In this document: piece after piece, positions 52,233 through 61,036 of the stretch
Numbering within the stretch: position 1 is the stretch's first letter
Layout of the letters: every line of letters begins with the position of its first letter
Source of the DNA: CAVTWH01 sp963850915
GTDB lineage: Bacteria; Actinomycetota; Actinomycetes; Mycobacteriales; Micromonosporaceae
Direction: 5' to 3'
Assembly: GCA_963850915.1 (NCBI GenBank)
Contig: CAWKND010000012.1
Coordinates: 62,001-126,000, forward strand
DNA: 64,000 bases
The notes under the pieces: model-generated
The model's input: the letters and a program-made list of their open reading frames with translations, nothing else
Told to the model about the DNA's origin: nothing
The model's database searches: none
Translations under genes and position numbers: made by a program

Positions 52233-54125
52233 CTAGCGCAGCGTCACCGTCACCACCAACGGGAAGTGATCGGACACCACCACATCCGACAGTACGGCGA
52301 AATCGGAGAAGACCAGATCCGGGGTACCCCAGATGTAATCGATCCGGTTTGTCGCCACCGGCGTCGGTGAGGTCAGCTCGTCGCCGTGGCCGGTGATGTC
52401 CTCGGCCGACACGAGGCCGGCGTCCCGGTAGAGCTGCGGCTCGGGCCAGGTGGGCCAGGAGTTCATGTCCCCGACGATCAGCGAGTCGGGGCGGTGGTTC
52501 CACTCGGCAAGCAGGGCGTTGATCTGCGCGATCCGGGTCGGCCGGTTCTGCGAGTGGTGCTGCAGGTGGGTACCGAGCAGGCGTACCGTGCGCCCCGACG
52601 CCAGGGTGACTGTCACGCCTACGTACGAGCGCTGCTGTGGCGGCTGTACCCACGGCAGCCGGCGCAGCGTCACCTCACTCATCGGCAGCCGGGTCAGGAT
52701 GGCGTTGCCGAACTGGCCATCCGCCGCCGGTGACCAGTGGTAGTCCATCCGCAGCGCGCGGGACAGGTACTCGGCCATGTCTGTTCCGCCGCCGATCGGC
52801 CAGCCCCGGTTGACCTCCTGCAGCACGAGCACGTCCGGGTGCTGTGCCCGGATCGCCGCGACGATCGCCGGCAGGTCGAGCTGTCCGCTGGTTCCGTTGC
52901 CGTACTTCAGGTTCCAGTCCATCAGCCGGAACGAGTCGCCGCGCTGGCTCGGCGCCGGTACCTTCGGTGCGCTCGCGTACACCAGCAGCGGTACCAGCAG
53001 CAGCGCCACCGGGATCAGCGTGCGCCGCTGGGTGCGGCGCAGCATGTCCGCGCCCGGTCGCCGGCCGACGCCCAGTACGCCGACGACGACAGCGGCACCG
53101 ATCGGGATCCACCTGTTGTCGAAGGGCAGCGGCGTCTCGTAGTGCATCTGGAACAGCAGTACCGGCAGCACGTACCCGAGCCCAGCGCCCAGCCCGGCGA
53201 CCGCGAAGCCCAGCGCGCCACGCCAGCGGCTCTCCACCGCCGGCCCCTGCACGGACAGCGCCCGGGCCACCAGTACGGCGGCGCTGACCTGCCCGACCAG
53301 GATCGGCGCGATCACCCACGCCCCGTGCACCAGGTAGGCGCCGGCGGTGCTCGCGACCAGCAGCACGGCGGGGAGTACCCCGGCGAGCGGCTCGGCCAGC
53401 CGGCCGGTACCGCCCCGCAGCGGCAGTTCGCGCAGCAGCGCAACGGACAACCACGCCCCGAGTAGCAGTAGCAGGCTGGCCAGCGGGAGATCCAGCCGAG
53501 CCTGCGAGGCCAGGAACGCCGGACTGGTGAAGACCAGTACGCACAGCGCCACCACCGGACCGACGACAGCGGTGCGGGCGACCGTCCCGAACGGCTGGAC
53601 GGCACCGGACAGCCGGCCGCGTACCAGCGCCAGCGCCCCCAGCAGCGCACCGCACTCGGCCGCGGTGACCAGCCACGCCAGCCACCCGCTGCGCCAGATC
53701 GGGTCCAGGGTCAGGAAGCCGGTACGGATCGCGATGTCCACCGCCAGCCCAAGGGTCAGTCCGGTGGCGGCGCTGACGCCACTGGCCTGGGCGGAGTTGC
53801 GCAGCGCGCAAACCAGGCAGGCGACGCCGAGGGCGGCACCCGCGCCGACCACGAGCAGGGTCGGGGTGGGCTGTGCCTGGGCAACCAACCGGAGTACCAC
53901 CAGCCCCGCCACGCACAGCTCCGTCGCGCGCTTGGCCGCGAACGCCGCTACCAGCAGTCCCAGGAGTACCGGAGTGGCGTAGACGAGCAGCGCCGCCTTG
54001 GCCGCCGCGGGTACGCCGGCCGCCGCCCGGGCGTCGAGGAGGGGACCGCTGGCCCGGATCAGTTCGATCGCGACGACCGTGACAACTGCGGTGAACAGCG
54101 TTGCCGAGCGTCGCGCCGGTCTCAT
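52233..54125 (-). CDS. polytopic membrane protein with endonuclease/exonuclease/phosphatase domain
   Basis: The 630-residue protein has about ten to twelve hydrophobic helices (1-375), then an EEP domain (about 395-630) with all metal and catalytic motifs: MDWNLKYGN, VLQEVNRGW, LLGTHLQHH, VGDMNSWP, NRIDYIW and SDHFPLVV. The domain probably faces outward or inward as a phosphodiesterase; candidate substrates include lipids and nucleic acids. ATG 54125 starts at a basic N-terminus. The stop is 29 bp from the macro-domain start. Confidence 0.88.
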   Translation of the reverse strand: MRPARRSATLFTAVVTVVAIELIRASGPLLDARAAAGVPAAAKAALLVYATPVLLGLLVAAFAAKRATELCVAGLVVLRLVAQAQPTPTLLVVGAGAALGVACLVCALRNSAQASGVSAATGLTLGLAVDIAIRTGFLTLDPIWRSGWLAWLVTAAECGALLGALALVRGRLSGAVQPFGTVARTAVVGPVVALCVLVFTSPAFLASQARLDLPLASLLLLLGAWLSVALLRELPLRGGTGRLAEPLAGVLPAVLLVASTAGAYLVHGAWVIAPILVGQVSAAVLVARALSVQGPAVESRWRGALGFAVAGLGAGLGYVLPVLLFQMHYETPLPFDNRWIPIGAAVVVGVLGVGRRPGADMLRRTQRRTLIPVALLLVPLLVYASAPKVPAPSQRGDSFRLMDWNLKYGNGTSGQLDLPAIVAAIRAQHPDVLVLQEVNRGWPIGGGTDMAEYLSRALRMDYHWSPAADGQFGNAILTRLPMSEVTLRRLPWVQPPQQRSYVGVTVTLASGRTVRLLGTHLQHHSQNRPTRIAQINALLAEWNHRPDSLIVGDMNSWPTWPEPQLYRDAGLVSAEDITGHGDELTSPTPVATNRIDYIWGTPDLVFSDFAVLSDVVVSDHFPLVVTVTLR

Positions 54126-54134
54126 GAGCGGAAC

Positions 54135-54962
54135 TTAGCGGCTGGCGACCGCGCGTACTGTCCCCGATCTGATCGATCGCACTGGACTGTCCGGCTCACC
54201 GAGCGCCCGCCGGGTCAGCAGCGTCGCGCCGGCCACCGCCGCCGGGGTCACCAGGATGTTCACGCCGGGGATGAGGAAGAGCAGGAAACAGGTGGTACCG
54301 AAGCCGAGCGTGAGAGCACGGTTGCGGCGCAGTACCTTCCGGCGCTCCTTCAAATGCATGCCCCGGCGCATGAACGCGACGCCGGTCAACTCGATGGCGA
54401 TCGTCCAGCCGCCGATCAGCGCGCCGATCACCGGGACGACCGTCTGGCCGACCGCCGGAATGAAGCCGCAGAGGAACAGCCCGACGCCGAACACGATGGA
54501 GAGCGTGACCAGCCGGACGGACTCCTTCAGTCCCCGGATGATGTCCTTGTACCAGGGCACATCCACCGGGTTGTCCACGCCGCCACAGGAATCGTCGACC
54601 TTCTCGGCGATCTTCTCGTAGAACGGTTCACCGATGGCCAGCGTGATCGCCGTGTAGAGCAGGATCGCCAGCAGGATGGAGACACCGACGATCGCCAGCG
54701 TGGCCAGGTCGCGGACCAGCGTGCGCGCCCCGTCGCTCCAGTCGTCGGCGAACCAGGTCACCCAGCGGGCCTCGGTGCCGACGAACGCGATGATCGCCAC
54801 CACCGCCCCGACCAGCAGCACGAACGCGATGATCGCCGGCAACAGGCCGAGGAAGACCAGGCCGGGATTGGTCCCGTAGATCTTCAGGCCACGCAGCAAC
54901 AGGCCGATCCCGGTGACGAAGTTCTTGCCGGGCCGGGTGGCGGTCTCGACGCGGGTACTCAC
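54135..54962 (-). CDS. EI24-domain membrane protein (CysZ-like)
   Basis: The 275-residue protein shows four to six hydrophobic segments (GLVFLGLLPAIIAFVLLVG, LATLAIVGVSILLAILLYTA, LVTLSIVFGVGLFLCGFIP, LTLGFGTTCFLLFLIPG) and GEPFYEKIAEKVD, characteristic of EI24/CysZ proteins. CysZ transports sulfate in proteobacteria; the actinobacterial homologues are not characterised. GTG 54962 is the start. It lies 9 bp upstream of the EEP gene start and may be co-transcribed with it. Confidence 0.87.
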   Translation of the reverse strand: MSTRVETATRPGKNFVTGIGLLLRGLKIYGTNPGLVFLGLLPAIIAFVLLVGAVVAIIAFVGTEARWVTWFADDWSDGARTLVRDLATLAIVGVSILLAILLYTAITLAIGEPFYEKIAEKVDDSCGGVDNPVDVPWYKDIIRGLKESVRLVTLSIVFGVGLFLCGFIPAVGQTVVPVIGALIGGWTIAIELTGVAFMRRGMHLKERRKVLRRNRALTLGFGTTCFLLFLIPGVNILVTPAAVAGATLLTRRALGEPDSPVRSIRSGTVRAVASR

Positions 54963-55023
54963 GCGCGGAGCCTATCGCCGGTGTGCCATCCCCGCGCGCC
55001 GAGCGGGCGCCGCCCAGGGCGGG

Positions 55024-55761
55024 CTAAGGGGCGAGCCGCATGCGTACCCGTCGATTGGCCTTGCCTTTGCTCTCGACCTTCACCACCTGCACCTGACCGA
55101 CCGCTTTGGTCGAGGCCACATGGGTTCCGCCGTCGGCTTGGGCGTCGAGGCCGGCGATGTCGATGATCCGGACCTCGGTCTCCGCCGGCGGGATCAGGTT
55201 CGACGCGGTACGGATGATGTCCGGCAGCGCCAGCGCCTCGGCACGCGGCAGCACCTGGGCACTGACCTGCCGGTCCGCGATCACTTCCGCGTTGACCAGC
55301 TCTTCCAGCCGCGCCTTGAAATCCGGGGGTACCTCCGGCAGGTTGAAGTCCATCCGCGCCTCACCCGGCTCCATGTTGCCGCCGGTCACCAGCGCTCCCC
55401 AGTCCCGGAACACCACGCCACACATGATGTGCAGCCCCGAGTGGGTACGCATGAGCAGGGTGCGCCGCTCGTCCTCCAGCGCGCCGGTCACCCGGGTACC
55501 CACGGGCGGGAGCGGGTCCCCCTCGGCCGGCTGCAGGTACAGGTCGTCGCCCTTGCGGGTACCCACGATCCGGGTCTGTACCCCGCCCCACAGCAGTACC
55601 CCGTGGTCGGGTGGCTGTCCCCCGCCACCGGGGTAGAACGCCGACCGGTCGAGCACGATCCCGCCCTCCGGGTCGGCCGCCAGTACCGTGCACTCCCACT
55701 CGCGCAGCGTCGGGTCGAGCAGGTCGAGTCGGGCCGTACGCCCGTGCTGTGTCACGCCCAT
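55024..55761 (-). CDS. alanyl-tRNA editing protein (AlaX-like)
   Basis: The 245-residue free-standing editing domain should hydrolyse mischarged Ser- or Gly-tRNA(Ala). Zinc-site histidines are visible in MRTHSGLHIM (HxxxH) and DGGTHVAST, with GGGGQPPDHG and the motif DFNLPEV. ATG 55761 gives the common opening GVTQHGRTARLDLLDP; the frame before it is antisense-type. Some AlaX proteins act on D-aminoacyl-tRNAs, so specificity is tentative. Confidence 0.88.
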   Translation of the reverse strand: MGVTQHGRTARLDLLDPTLREWECTVLAADPEGGIVLDRSAFYPGGGGQPPDHGVLLWGGVQTRIVGTRKGDDLYLQPAEGDPLPPVGTRVTGALEDERRTLLMRTHSGLHIMCGVVFRDWGALVTGGNMEPGEARMDFNLPEVPPDFKARLEELVNAEVIADRQVSAQVLPRAEALALPDIIRTASNLIPPAETEVRIIDIAGLDAQADGGTHVASTKAVGQVQVVKVESKGKANRRVRMRLAP

Positions 55762-55846
55762 AACCGGGACGCTACCCCCGAGGCGTCGAGGTGATGTTGC
55801 ACCTATGGCTGGAATTCCGCGCGGCTTAACAGCCGCAGGTGCACCA

Positions 55847-56635
55847 TCACCCGCTGGCTCCCGGCGTGGAGGTGTTGAGGAAGGTGGAGATTCTGGTGCG
55901 CAGGTCGGCGCGGGCTGTCCACAGTGGAGCGGGCTGGTCGTAGACGTGCAGGGTGGCGCTGCCGAGGGCGGCGGCCAACTGCTCGGCGACGGTGACCGGG
56001 TGGCGTTGATCATCGCGGGCGGCGATCACCAGTGCGGGTGCCGTGACAGCCGCGAGTACCGCCGGGTCGGGGCAGGGCGGCTCGTCCAGTACGTCGGCGA
56101 GTTGGGGTGCGAGCGGCTGGGCGAGCAGGGCACTCACGCGCTGGCGCAGGTACGCCACCGCGGCGGAGGAGTGCGCGAGTGCCGGCGGAATGTCCTCGGC
56201 CAGGAGGGGGAGCAGCCGATCCTTGCTGCCTGTCGCCTGCGCGGCTACCAGGGCGGCGAAGCGCTCCCGCGACTGCGGGCGGGGTGGCGTGTCCAGCGCT
56301 GCGGGGAGGTAGAAGACCAGCCGGTCGTACCGGCCCGGATCCTTGCTCAGGAGCCGGCACAGTACGCCCGCGCCCAGGCTGACCCCGAGTGCCCGGCTGG
56401 CGCCGGACTCGTCGGAGACCCGGGCCAGCTCGCCGACGAGGTCGTCCAGCCGCCACGGCCCGGGCGGTGCGGCCGACCCGCCGTGCCCACGGAACTGGAA
56501 GAACATCCGGGTACCCGCGACCGCGCTGCCCAACGGCTGGGTGTCGGCGATGGTACCGGCGAGCCCGTGCGCGAACACGGTCACCGGCCGGCCGGAGCCG
56601 GTAAGCAGTCGCTCGACCGGGTCGGCGACGGTCAC
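55847..56635 (-). CDS. alpha/beta-fold hydrolase
   Basis: The 262-residue protein has the oxyanion strand TVFAHGLAGT, nucleophile elbow GVSLGAG (serine about 85), an acid candidate in VIAARDDQRHPV and a late histidine in LHVYDQPAPLWTARADLR or HPVT. Substrate unknown. GTG 56635 overlaps the DUF2516 gene stop by 4 bp (GTGA), so it is translationally coupled with that membrane protein. Confidence 0.88.
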   Translation of the reverse strand: MTVADPVERLLTGSGRPVTVFAHGLAGTIADTQPLGSAVAGTRMFFQFRGHGGSAAPPGPWRLDDLVGELARVSDESGASRALGVSLGAGVLCRLLSKDPGRYDRLVFYLPAALDTPPRPQSRERFAALVAAQATGSKDRLLPLLAEDIPPALAHSSAAVAYLRQRVSALLAQPLAPQLADVLDEPPCPDPAVLAAVTAPALVIAARDDQRHPVTVAEQLAAALGSATLHVYDQPAPLWTARADLRTRISTFLNTSTPGASG

Positions 56636-56943
56636 CAGGAGCCGGGGCCCTCCACCGCGTCGCGCAGGCCACGGCGTACGTCGAGCAGGTAGAACAGCGA
56701 GGCGGTGACGGCGATCAGCCCGATGAAGCTGATCACGCCGAGGAAGAACGTGACGACGCCGGAGAGCAGCAGGATGACGATCCAGCCGCCCTTCGGGATG
56801 CGGCCGACCAGCGGGAACACGTCGGCGCGCTGCATGGCGCAGCTGACCAGCGCGAAGAGCTCCACACCGAGGCAGACGACCAGCAGCGCGAGGCTGATCC
56901 AGCTAGTGAAGTGGTACACCCAGACCTGTGCCGCCAACGCCAT
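56632..56943 (-). CDS. DUF2516-family small membrane protein
   Basis: The 103-residue protein has two or three membrane helices (WISLALLVVCLGVELFALVS, GWIVILLLSGVVTFFLGVIS, GLIAVTASLFYLLDV), with FPLVGRIPKG between them. ATG 56943 follows a better family N-terminus (ALAAQVWVYHF) than the longer frame. In M. tuberculosis the family member (Rv0476) follows hbhA, the same order as here. Function unknown. Confidence 0.88.
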   Translation of the reverse strand: MALAAQVWVYHFTSWISLALLVVCLGVELFALVSCAMQRADVFPLVGRIPKGGWIVILLLSGVVTFFLGVISFIGLIAVTASLFYLLDVRRGLRDAVEGPGSW

Positions 56944-57094
56944 ACCGGCAAGCTTAATGCGTGGGCGGCCGGTCGACCGCCGCCCCACCGGCGACGCCCC
57001 GTCCCCCGGCCGGGTGACAGCACGCGACCGCCTGCCGGCGACACGCGGCTGCCGGGCCGTCCGGCAGCGCGCGGCTGGCCGCGGGTGACACGAC

Positions 57095-57134
57095 GCGGCA
57101 GGAGGCCCGGGAATGGTCCCGAGCCTCCTGCCGC
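57095..57134 (-). terminator. terminator-like hairpin after the HbhA-like gene
   Basis: GCGGCAGGAGGC pairs perfectly with GCCTCCTGCCGC (12 bp) and a further CCGGG/CCCG stem closes the loop. It lies 20 bp after the stop at 57154 and before the DUF2516 gene. It is the clearest terminator candidate in the window. Confidence 0.75.
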
Positions 57135-57153
57135 AAACACACCCGTGCAGGTG

Positions 57154-57603
57154 TTACTTCTTGATCGACTTCTTCGGCTTCGCCTCAGCGGCCAGCGTGC
57201 TGTCGGCCGGCGTGGTGGCGGCCGGCTCGGTGACCGGGTCGGGTGCCACGGCTACGGCGGCGTCCGAGGTCAGCTCGGCGACCTTCTCGATGTGGTCGCT
57301 GCCGGCGGTGCGCCCGGTGCGTACGACCTGCTGGCCGCGGGCGACCAGGTCGGTGTAGACAGCGGTCGCCTTGTCCTGGGCGGCGAGCGCGCTCTCCCGC
57401 AGGGCCGCGGCGTTGCGCTTGGCGGCCTCACGGATCTTGTCCACGTCGACCTTGGCGATGGTGATGTCCTCGTTCTGTACCTTGCCGCGCAGCTCGGCGA
57501 CGATGCCGGGCAGCTTGCGCAGCTGCTGGTAGGCGAGGTCACCGACGCCGGCAGCGGCGTACAGCGGGTTCGGGATCTTGCGGTCTTCGGTGTCGGTGCT
57601 CAC
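57154..57603 (-). CDS. HbhA-like helical protein with lysine-rich C-terminus
   Basis: The 149-residue protein is predominantly helical (YQQLRKLPGIVAELRGKV, IREAAKRNAAALRESALAAQ), ends KPKKSIKK and sits where the heparin-binding haemagglutinin gene lies in M. tuberculosis (Rv0475, after an XRE gene). The lysine tail is far shorter than HbhA's, so host adhesion should not be assumed; a role in the envelope or in binding anionic surfaces is possible. GTG 57603 overlaps the XRE gene stop by 4 bp. Confidence 0.82.
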   Translation of the reverse strand: MSTDTEDRKIPNPLYAAAGVGDLAYQQLRKLPGIVAELRGKVQNEDITIAKVDVDKIREAAKRNAAALRESALAAQDKATAVYTDLVARGQQVVRTGRTAGSDHIEKVAELTSDAAVAVAPDPVTEPAATTPADSTLAAEAKPKKSIKK

Positions 57604-58010
57604 GGTGACTCCCTCATTGCCGGTTCGGCACTGTCGATGGTTTCTTCGGCGGCCGGTTCGTCGCGCGCCCCCCGCGCGTTCTCCCGGCGGAACGTCTCGT
57701 AGATCTGGATGAGCGACTGCTTCTGTGCCACGTCCAGCTCGGTGTCCGAGGTGATCGCGGAGATCACCCCAGGCCCGTCCCGGTCGTCGAGCAGACCGGC
57801 ACGCAGGTACATCACGGGTGCTGAGACGCGCAGCGCGCTGGCGATCTGCTGGAGCACCTTGGCGCTCGGTTCGCGTAGCCCGCGCTCGATCTGACTGAGG
57901 TACGGATTGCTCACCCCGGCCTGCTCGGCGAGCTGGCGCAGCGATACGCCGGCCTTGCTCCGCAGGTCCTTGATGAAGCCCCCGATGTCGCGGGGCAGTT
58001 CCGTGGCCAC
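57600..58010 (-). CDS. XRE-family helix-turn-helix regulator
   Basis: The 136-residue protein has a lambda-Cro-type HTH (about 10-65): IGGFIKDLRSKAGVSLRQLAEQAGVSNPYLSQIERGLREPS. A helical C-terminus follows. It corresponds to Rv0474, before hbhA. GTG 58010 is the start and the stop overlaps the next start as GTGA. Four GCTA(G/A)C hexamers at 10-11 bp spacing lie 23-60 bp upstream and are a plausible autoregulatory operator. Confidence 0.92.
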   Translation of the reverse strand: MATELPRDIGGFIKDLRSKAGVSLRQLAEQAGVSNPYLSQIERGLREPSAKVLQQIASALRVSAPVMYLRAGLLDDRDGPGVISAITSDTELDVAQKQSLIQIYETFRRENARGARDEPAAEETIDSAEPAMRESP

Positions 58011-58032
58011 GCATACGACAGTACCCAGGGGC

Positions 58033-58069
58033 GCTAGCTATTGCTAGCGTTTTGCTAACTCCAGCTAGC
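58033..58069. promoter_or_regulatory. helically phased GCTAGC array (candidate operator of the XRE gene)
   Basis: GCTAGC at 58033-58038, GCTAGC at 58043-58048, GCTAAC at 58054-58059 and GCTAGC at 58064-58069 are spaced 10, 11 and 10 bp apart, so all face the same side of the helix. GCTAGC is itself a palindrome and is rare in this GC-rich sequence. Cooperative binding of the adjacent XRE regulator is the obvious proposal. Confidence 0.6.
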
Positions 58070-58090
58070 GTGAGTCGCCTCACTGCCGGG

Positions 58091-58163
58091 CGGGCTACCA
58101 GACCGAACTGCCGCGACGGGCTACCAGACCGAACTGGCGGGACGGGCTACCAGACCGAGCGCA
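58091..58163. repeat. 26-bp tandem repeat including the 3' end of the asparaginase gene
   Basis: A unit starting CGGGCTACCAGACCGA is repeated with a 26-bp period at 58091, 58117 and 58143. The third copy contains the asparaginase stop (CTA, 58147-58149) and its last codons. The two outer copies are downstream of the stop and were probably produced by duplication of the gene end. Confidence 0.88.
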
Positions 58164-59115
58164 CCGTACCGACCGGGCGACCGCGGCCCAACTGCACGAC
58201 GCCGTCGGCAGTGCCAGCCAGCTCGGTCAGGATCGGCGCCACCACGCCCAGCCGGTGCAGCGCGCTGGCGAGTACCGGCAGCCGGGCCCGCTTCGCCCCG
58301 TCATCAATCTTGACGGCCACCGCGCCGACACCCGGCAGCGCCACCGCGAGTACCCCCTCGGCACCCCCCTTGGCCAGCACCCCGGGCAGCCCGCGCATCA
58401 ACCGGGCGTCGTCCGCGCCGCTCCCGGAGACCAGCTCGGGGTACCCGCGCATCGCGTCGGCAACCGCCCGCTCGGGCGTACCGGGCGCCGCGTCCACCAG
58501 CCGCTGGAACGCGCGCGCCAGCGCGACCAGCGAGAACGCGAGTACCGGCGCGCCGCACCCGTCAACGCCGACCGCCGCGATCGGCTCGCCGGCCAGCTCC
58601 GCTACGACGGCGGCCAGCCGCTCCTGCAGCGGGTGCGCCGGCTCGTAGTAGTCCGCGATCGACCAGCCGTTGGCGACACACGTGAGCAGCATGCCGGAGT
58701 GCTTGCCGGAGCAGTTCATGGTCACCGCGGCCGGCCCGCCCCCGGCGGCCAGCACCTCCGCCCGCGCCGCCGCCGACAGCGGCAGGTCCGGCGGGCAGCG
58801 CAGATCGGCCTCGGTGAGCCCGGCACCGGCGAGCATCTTGCGTACCCGCTCGACGTGGAACGGCTCACCCGAGTGGCTGGCCGAGGCGAGCGCCAGGTCG
58901 CCCGGGTCGGCCAGCGTCAACCCGTGGCGCAGCATGCCGACCGCCTGCATCGGCTTGTTCGAGGAGCGCGGGAAGATCGCGCCGGCCACATCGCCGGCCG
59001 CGGCCACCGGCGCACCGGCGGCGTCGAGCACGATCACCGAGCCCCGGTGGTACCCCTCCGTGAAGCCCGAACGCGTCACCTCGGCGAGCAGCTCGCCCCC
59101 GGCGTACCCCGTCAT
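58147..59115 (-). CDS. asparaginase (AnsA/asparaginase-II type)
   Basis: The 322-residue protein matches bacterial asparaginases of the type with TEGYHRGSVIVLDAAG, IFPRSSNKPMQAVGML, SASHSGEPFHVERV, NCSGKHSGMLLTCV and GVDGCGAPVLAFSLVALARAF. It should hydrolyse asparagine to aspartate. ATG 59115 is the start. It lies 4 bp downstream of the DUF3592 gene stop. The 3' end overlaps a 26-bp repeat. Confidence 0.9.
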   Translation of the reverse strand: MTGYAGGELLAEVTRSGFTEGYHRGSVIVLDAAGAPVAAAGDVAGAIFPRSSNKPMQAVGMLRHGLTLADPGDLALASASHSGEPFHVERVRKMLAGAGLTEADLRCPPDLPLSAAARAEVLAAGGGPAAVTMNCSGKHSGMLLTCVANGWSIADYYEPAHPLQERLAAVVAELAGEPIAAVGVDGCGAPVLAFSLVALARAFQRLVDAAPGTPERAVADAMRGYPELVSGSGADDARLMRGLPGVLAKGGAEGVLAVALPGVGAVAVKIDDGAKRARLPVLASALHRLGVVAPILTELAGTADGVVQLGRGRPVGTVRSVW

Positions 59116-59119
59116 CGCC

Positions 59120-59548
59120 CTACCTGCCCGCCACCAAGAAGATGATCAACGCCATGACCAGCCCGAACACCGCAATTGCCAGGCCACCGACCAGGTACTG
59201 CCCGGAGCCGTCCCGGCCGACCAGCACAGCCCGCGCCGGTTCCTCCGGGTCGTAACAGACCTGCACCTGCGTACCTGTCGGGTAGGCCGTGCTGCGGCGT
59301 ACCCGGCCGACCAGGGTCTGCGGCTGGCCGCCAGCCGGTTTGAAGCGGATCACGGGGAGGAACCCGACATGCCCCGAACCCTGTGCCTCGACCCGGTTGT
59401 CGACGATCCGTCCCATGGTCACGGTACCGATCCGGCGCAGTTGCCGGGACCGATCGCGCAGCCGCAGCCCGTACCAGAGCACGCCCAGCCCGGCGAGTAC
59501 CACCAGCGTCGGTACCACCACCGCGAAGATCCGCAGGGCAAGGTCCAT
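59120..59548 (-). CDS. DUF3592 membrane protein
   Basis: The 142-residue protein has two membrane helices (about 7-28 and 118-140) flanking an outer or inner beta-rich domain, with GRIVDNRVE, FLPVIRFKP, VRRSTAYPTGTQVQVCYDPEEPARAVL, the DUF3592 hallmark. ATG 59548 fits best; the longer frame overlaps the next gene. It is between the BKACE gene and asparaginase in the same direction. Function unknown. Confidence 0.87.
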   Translation of the reverse strand: MDLALRIFAVVVPTLVVLAGLGVLWYGLRLRDRSRQLRRIGTVTMGRIVDNRVEAQGSGHVGFLPVIRFKPAGGQPQTLVGRVRRSTAYPTGTQVQVCYDPEEPARAVLVGRDGSGQYLVGGLAIAVFGLVMALIIFLVAGR

Positions 59549-59564
59549 CAGGCGACACCAGTCA

Positions 59565-60401
59565 TCAGCGGGTACCGAGCAGCTTGCGCGCCTCGTCGGT
59601 GCTCGCCGGTGGCCGCTGCGCCAGCCGGGCGAACGCCACCGCACGCGCCACGAGCTGCATGTTCGACTCGACCGGCTGGCCCTTCGCGTAAGTGACCGTG
59701 TCCTCCATGCCGACCCGCAGGTGGCCGCCCGCGGCGAGGCTGGCGAGCATGACGGGGATGCTGGTACGCCCGATGCCGGTAGCCGAGAACGTGGCCCCCT
59801 CGGGCAGATCCCGCAGGCAGGAGACGAGTGCTTCGGGAGTGCCGGGCATCCCGCCGGGTACCCCCATCACCAGGTCCACGTGCACGTGCCCACCGGCCGG
59901 CGGCCCGTACCTGTCGAGCAGCCGGTGCAGCGTGGTCAACTGGCCGAGGTCGAAGATCTCGTACTCCGGCACGATCCCGCGCTCCTGCATCCGGGTGTGC
60001 AGCTCGACGATGAACGCCCAGCGGTTGAGGAACACGTCGTCGCCGAAGTTGACCGTCCCCATCGTGCAGGAGGCCATCTCCGGCCCCGCGTCGAGTACCC
60101 GCAGCCGGTCGCCCTCCGCGTCGTGTACCGATCCGCCGGTGGAGAGCTGGACGATCAGGCTGGTCTGCTCGCGCAGGGCCACCACGGTGTCCCGCAGCCG
60201 GCCGGGATCCAGGCTCGGCCGGGCATGGTCGTCGCGGATGTGTACGTGGATCACGCTGGCGCCCAGGCCTTCGCACTCGCGCGCGGTGCTGACCAGCTCG
60301 TCCAGGGTCACCGGCAGAGCGGGTACCTCCGACTTGGCCACCTCGGCGCCGGTGGGCGCCACGGTGATCAGCGTCCCGGGGAACAACGTCGTCGTTGCCA
60401 T
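59565..60401 (-). CDS. BKACE-family beta-keto acid cleavage enzyme (Kce-like)
   Basis: The 278-residue TIM-barrel enzyme condenses a beta-keto acid with acetyl-CoA and cleaves it. Zinc ligands are expected in HVHIRDD and HVHVDLVMG, with VQLSTGGSVHD, SCTMGTVNF and the C-terminal GHLRVGMEDTVTY. Substrate specificity in the family varies (3-keto-5-aminohexanoate is only one). ATG 60401 is chosen; 60410 is three codons earlier. Confidence 0.88.
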   Translation of the reverse strand: MATTTLFPGTLITVAPTGAEVAKSEVPALPVTLDELVSTARECEGLGASVIHVHIRDDHARPSLDPGRLRDTVVALREQTSLIVQLSTGGSVHDAEGDRLRVLDAGPEMASCTMGTVNFGDDVFLNRWAFIVELHTRMQERGIVPEYEIFDLGQLTTLHRLLDRYGPPAGGHVHVDLVMGVPGGMPGTPEALVSCLRDLPEGATFSATGIGRTSIPVMLASLAAGGHLRVGMEDTVTYAKGQPVESNMQLVARAVAFARLAQRPPASTDEARKLLGTR

Positions 60402-60465
60402 GCCCGGCATCCTGCCATGTGAACCCGGCCGCCGACCGGGCGCGGCTGGTCGGTGCAGCCGCCGC

Positions 60466-61035
60466 TCACTCCGCCGAGCCGGGGACCGCCGGTTTCAACC
60501 GACGCCACGCGGTCCAGAGCAGCAGGGCCGGGGGTACGTTCACGGCCGCCAGTACCGCGGCGACGCCGGCCACGGGCCAGACACCCGCCGAGCCAGTCCA
60601 CCACGCTAGGACGGCGAGGCTCAGCTGGTAGCCAGCGGTGGCCACCAGCCCGGTAGCGGCAAGCCGGCGCGCCAGGACGGTAATCCATCGAGCACGCGGT
60701 CCGAGGAGCGCCACCACCGTGACGACCACCACGTAAAGGCCTAGCAGCGACCACTCCACGTAGAGCGCCGCCCGAACCCAGGAGGAGGTGTTGCTTCCCG
60801 AACCCGTCAGACGCACGGCAACCAGCCAGGACAGCCCGCTGACCGGCAGTACCAGGGACAAGGTGAGCAGCCAGGACACCGCGCGAACGACGACCAGGAA
60901 CCATGCGGCGAGGCCGAGTACGCGGCGCACGTCCGGTTCGAACTCGGAGCCCGGCGCGCCCTCGTGGTACAGCGGGTCCGCCGCTGCGGGGTACAGATCC
61001 GACTCCCGGACCTGCTGTCTGTCCGTACTGGTCAC
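60466..61035 (-). CDS. membrane protein of unknown function
   Basis: The 189-residue protein has about four hydrophobic segments (WFLVVVRAVSWLLTLSLVLPV, LYVEWSLLGLYVVVVTVVALL, LVATAGYQLSLAVLAWW, VAGVAAVLAAVNVPPALLLW) after a 38-residue polar N-terminus. No family recognised. GTG 61035 begins 2 bp from the stop of the upstream proline-rich membrane protein, so the two are probably one transcript. Confidence 0.82.
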   Translation of the reverse strand: MTSTDRQQVRESDLYPAAADPLYHEGAPGSEFEPDVRRVLGLAAWFLVVVRAVSWLLTLSLVLPVSGLSWLVAVRLTGSGSNTSSWVRAALYVEWSLLGLYVVVVTVVALLGPRARWITVLARRLAATGLVATAGYQLSLAVLAWWTGSAGVWPVAGVAAVLAAVNVPPALLLWTAWRRLKPAVPGSAE

Positions 61036-61036
61036 G

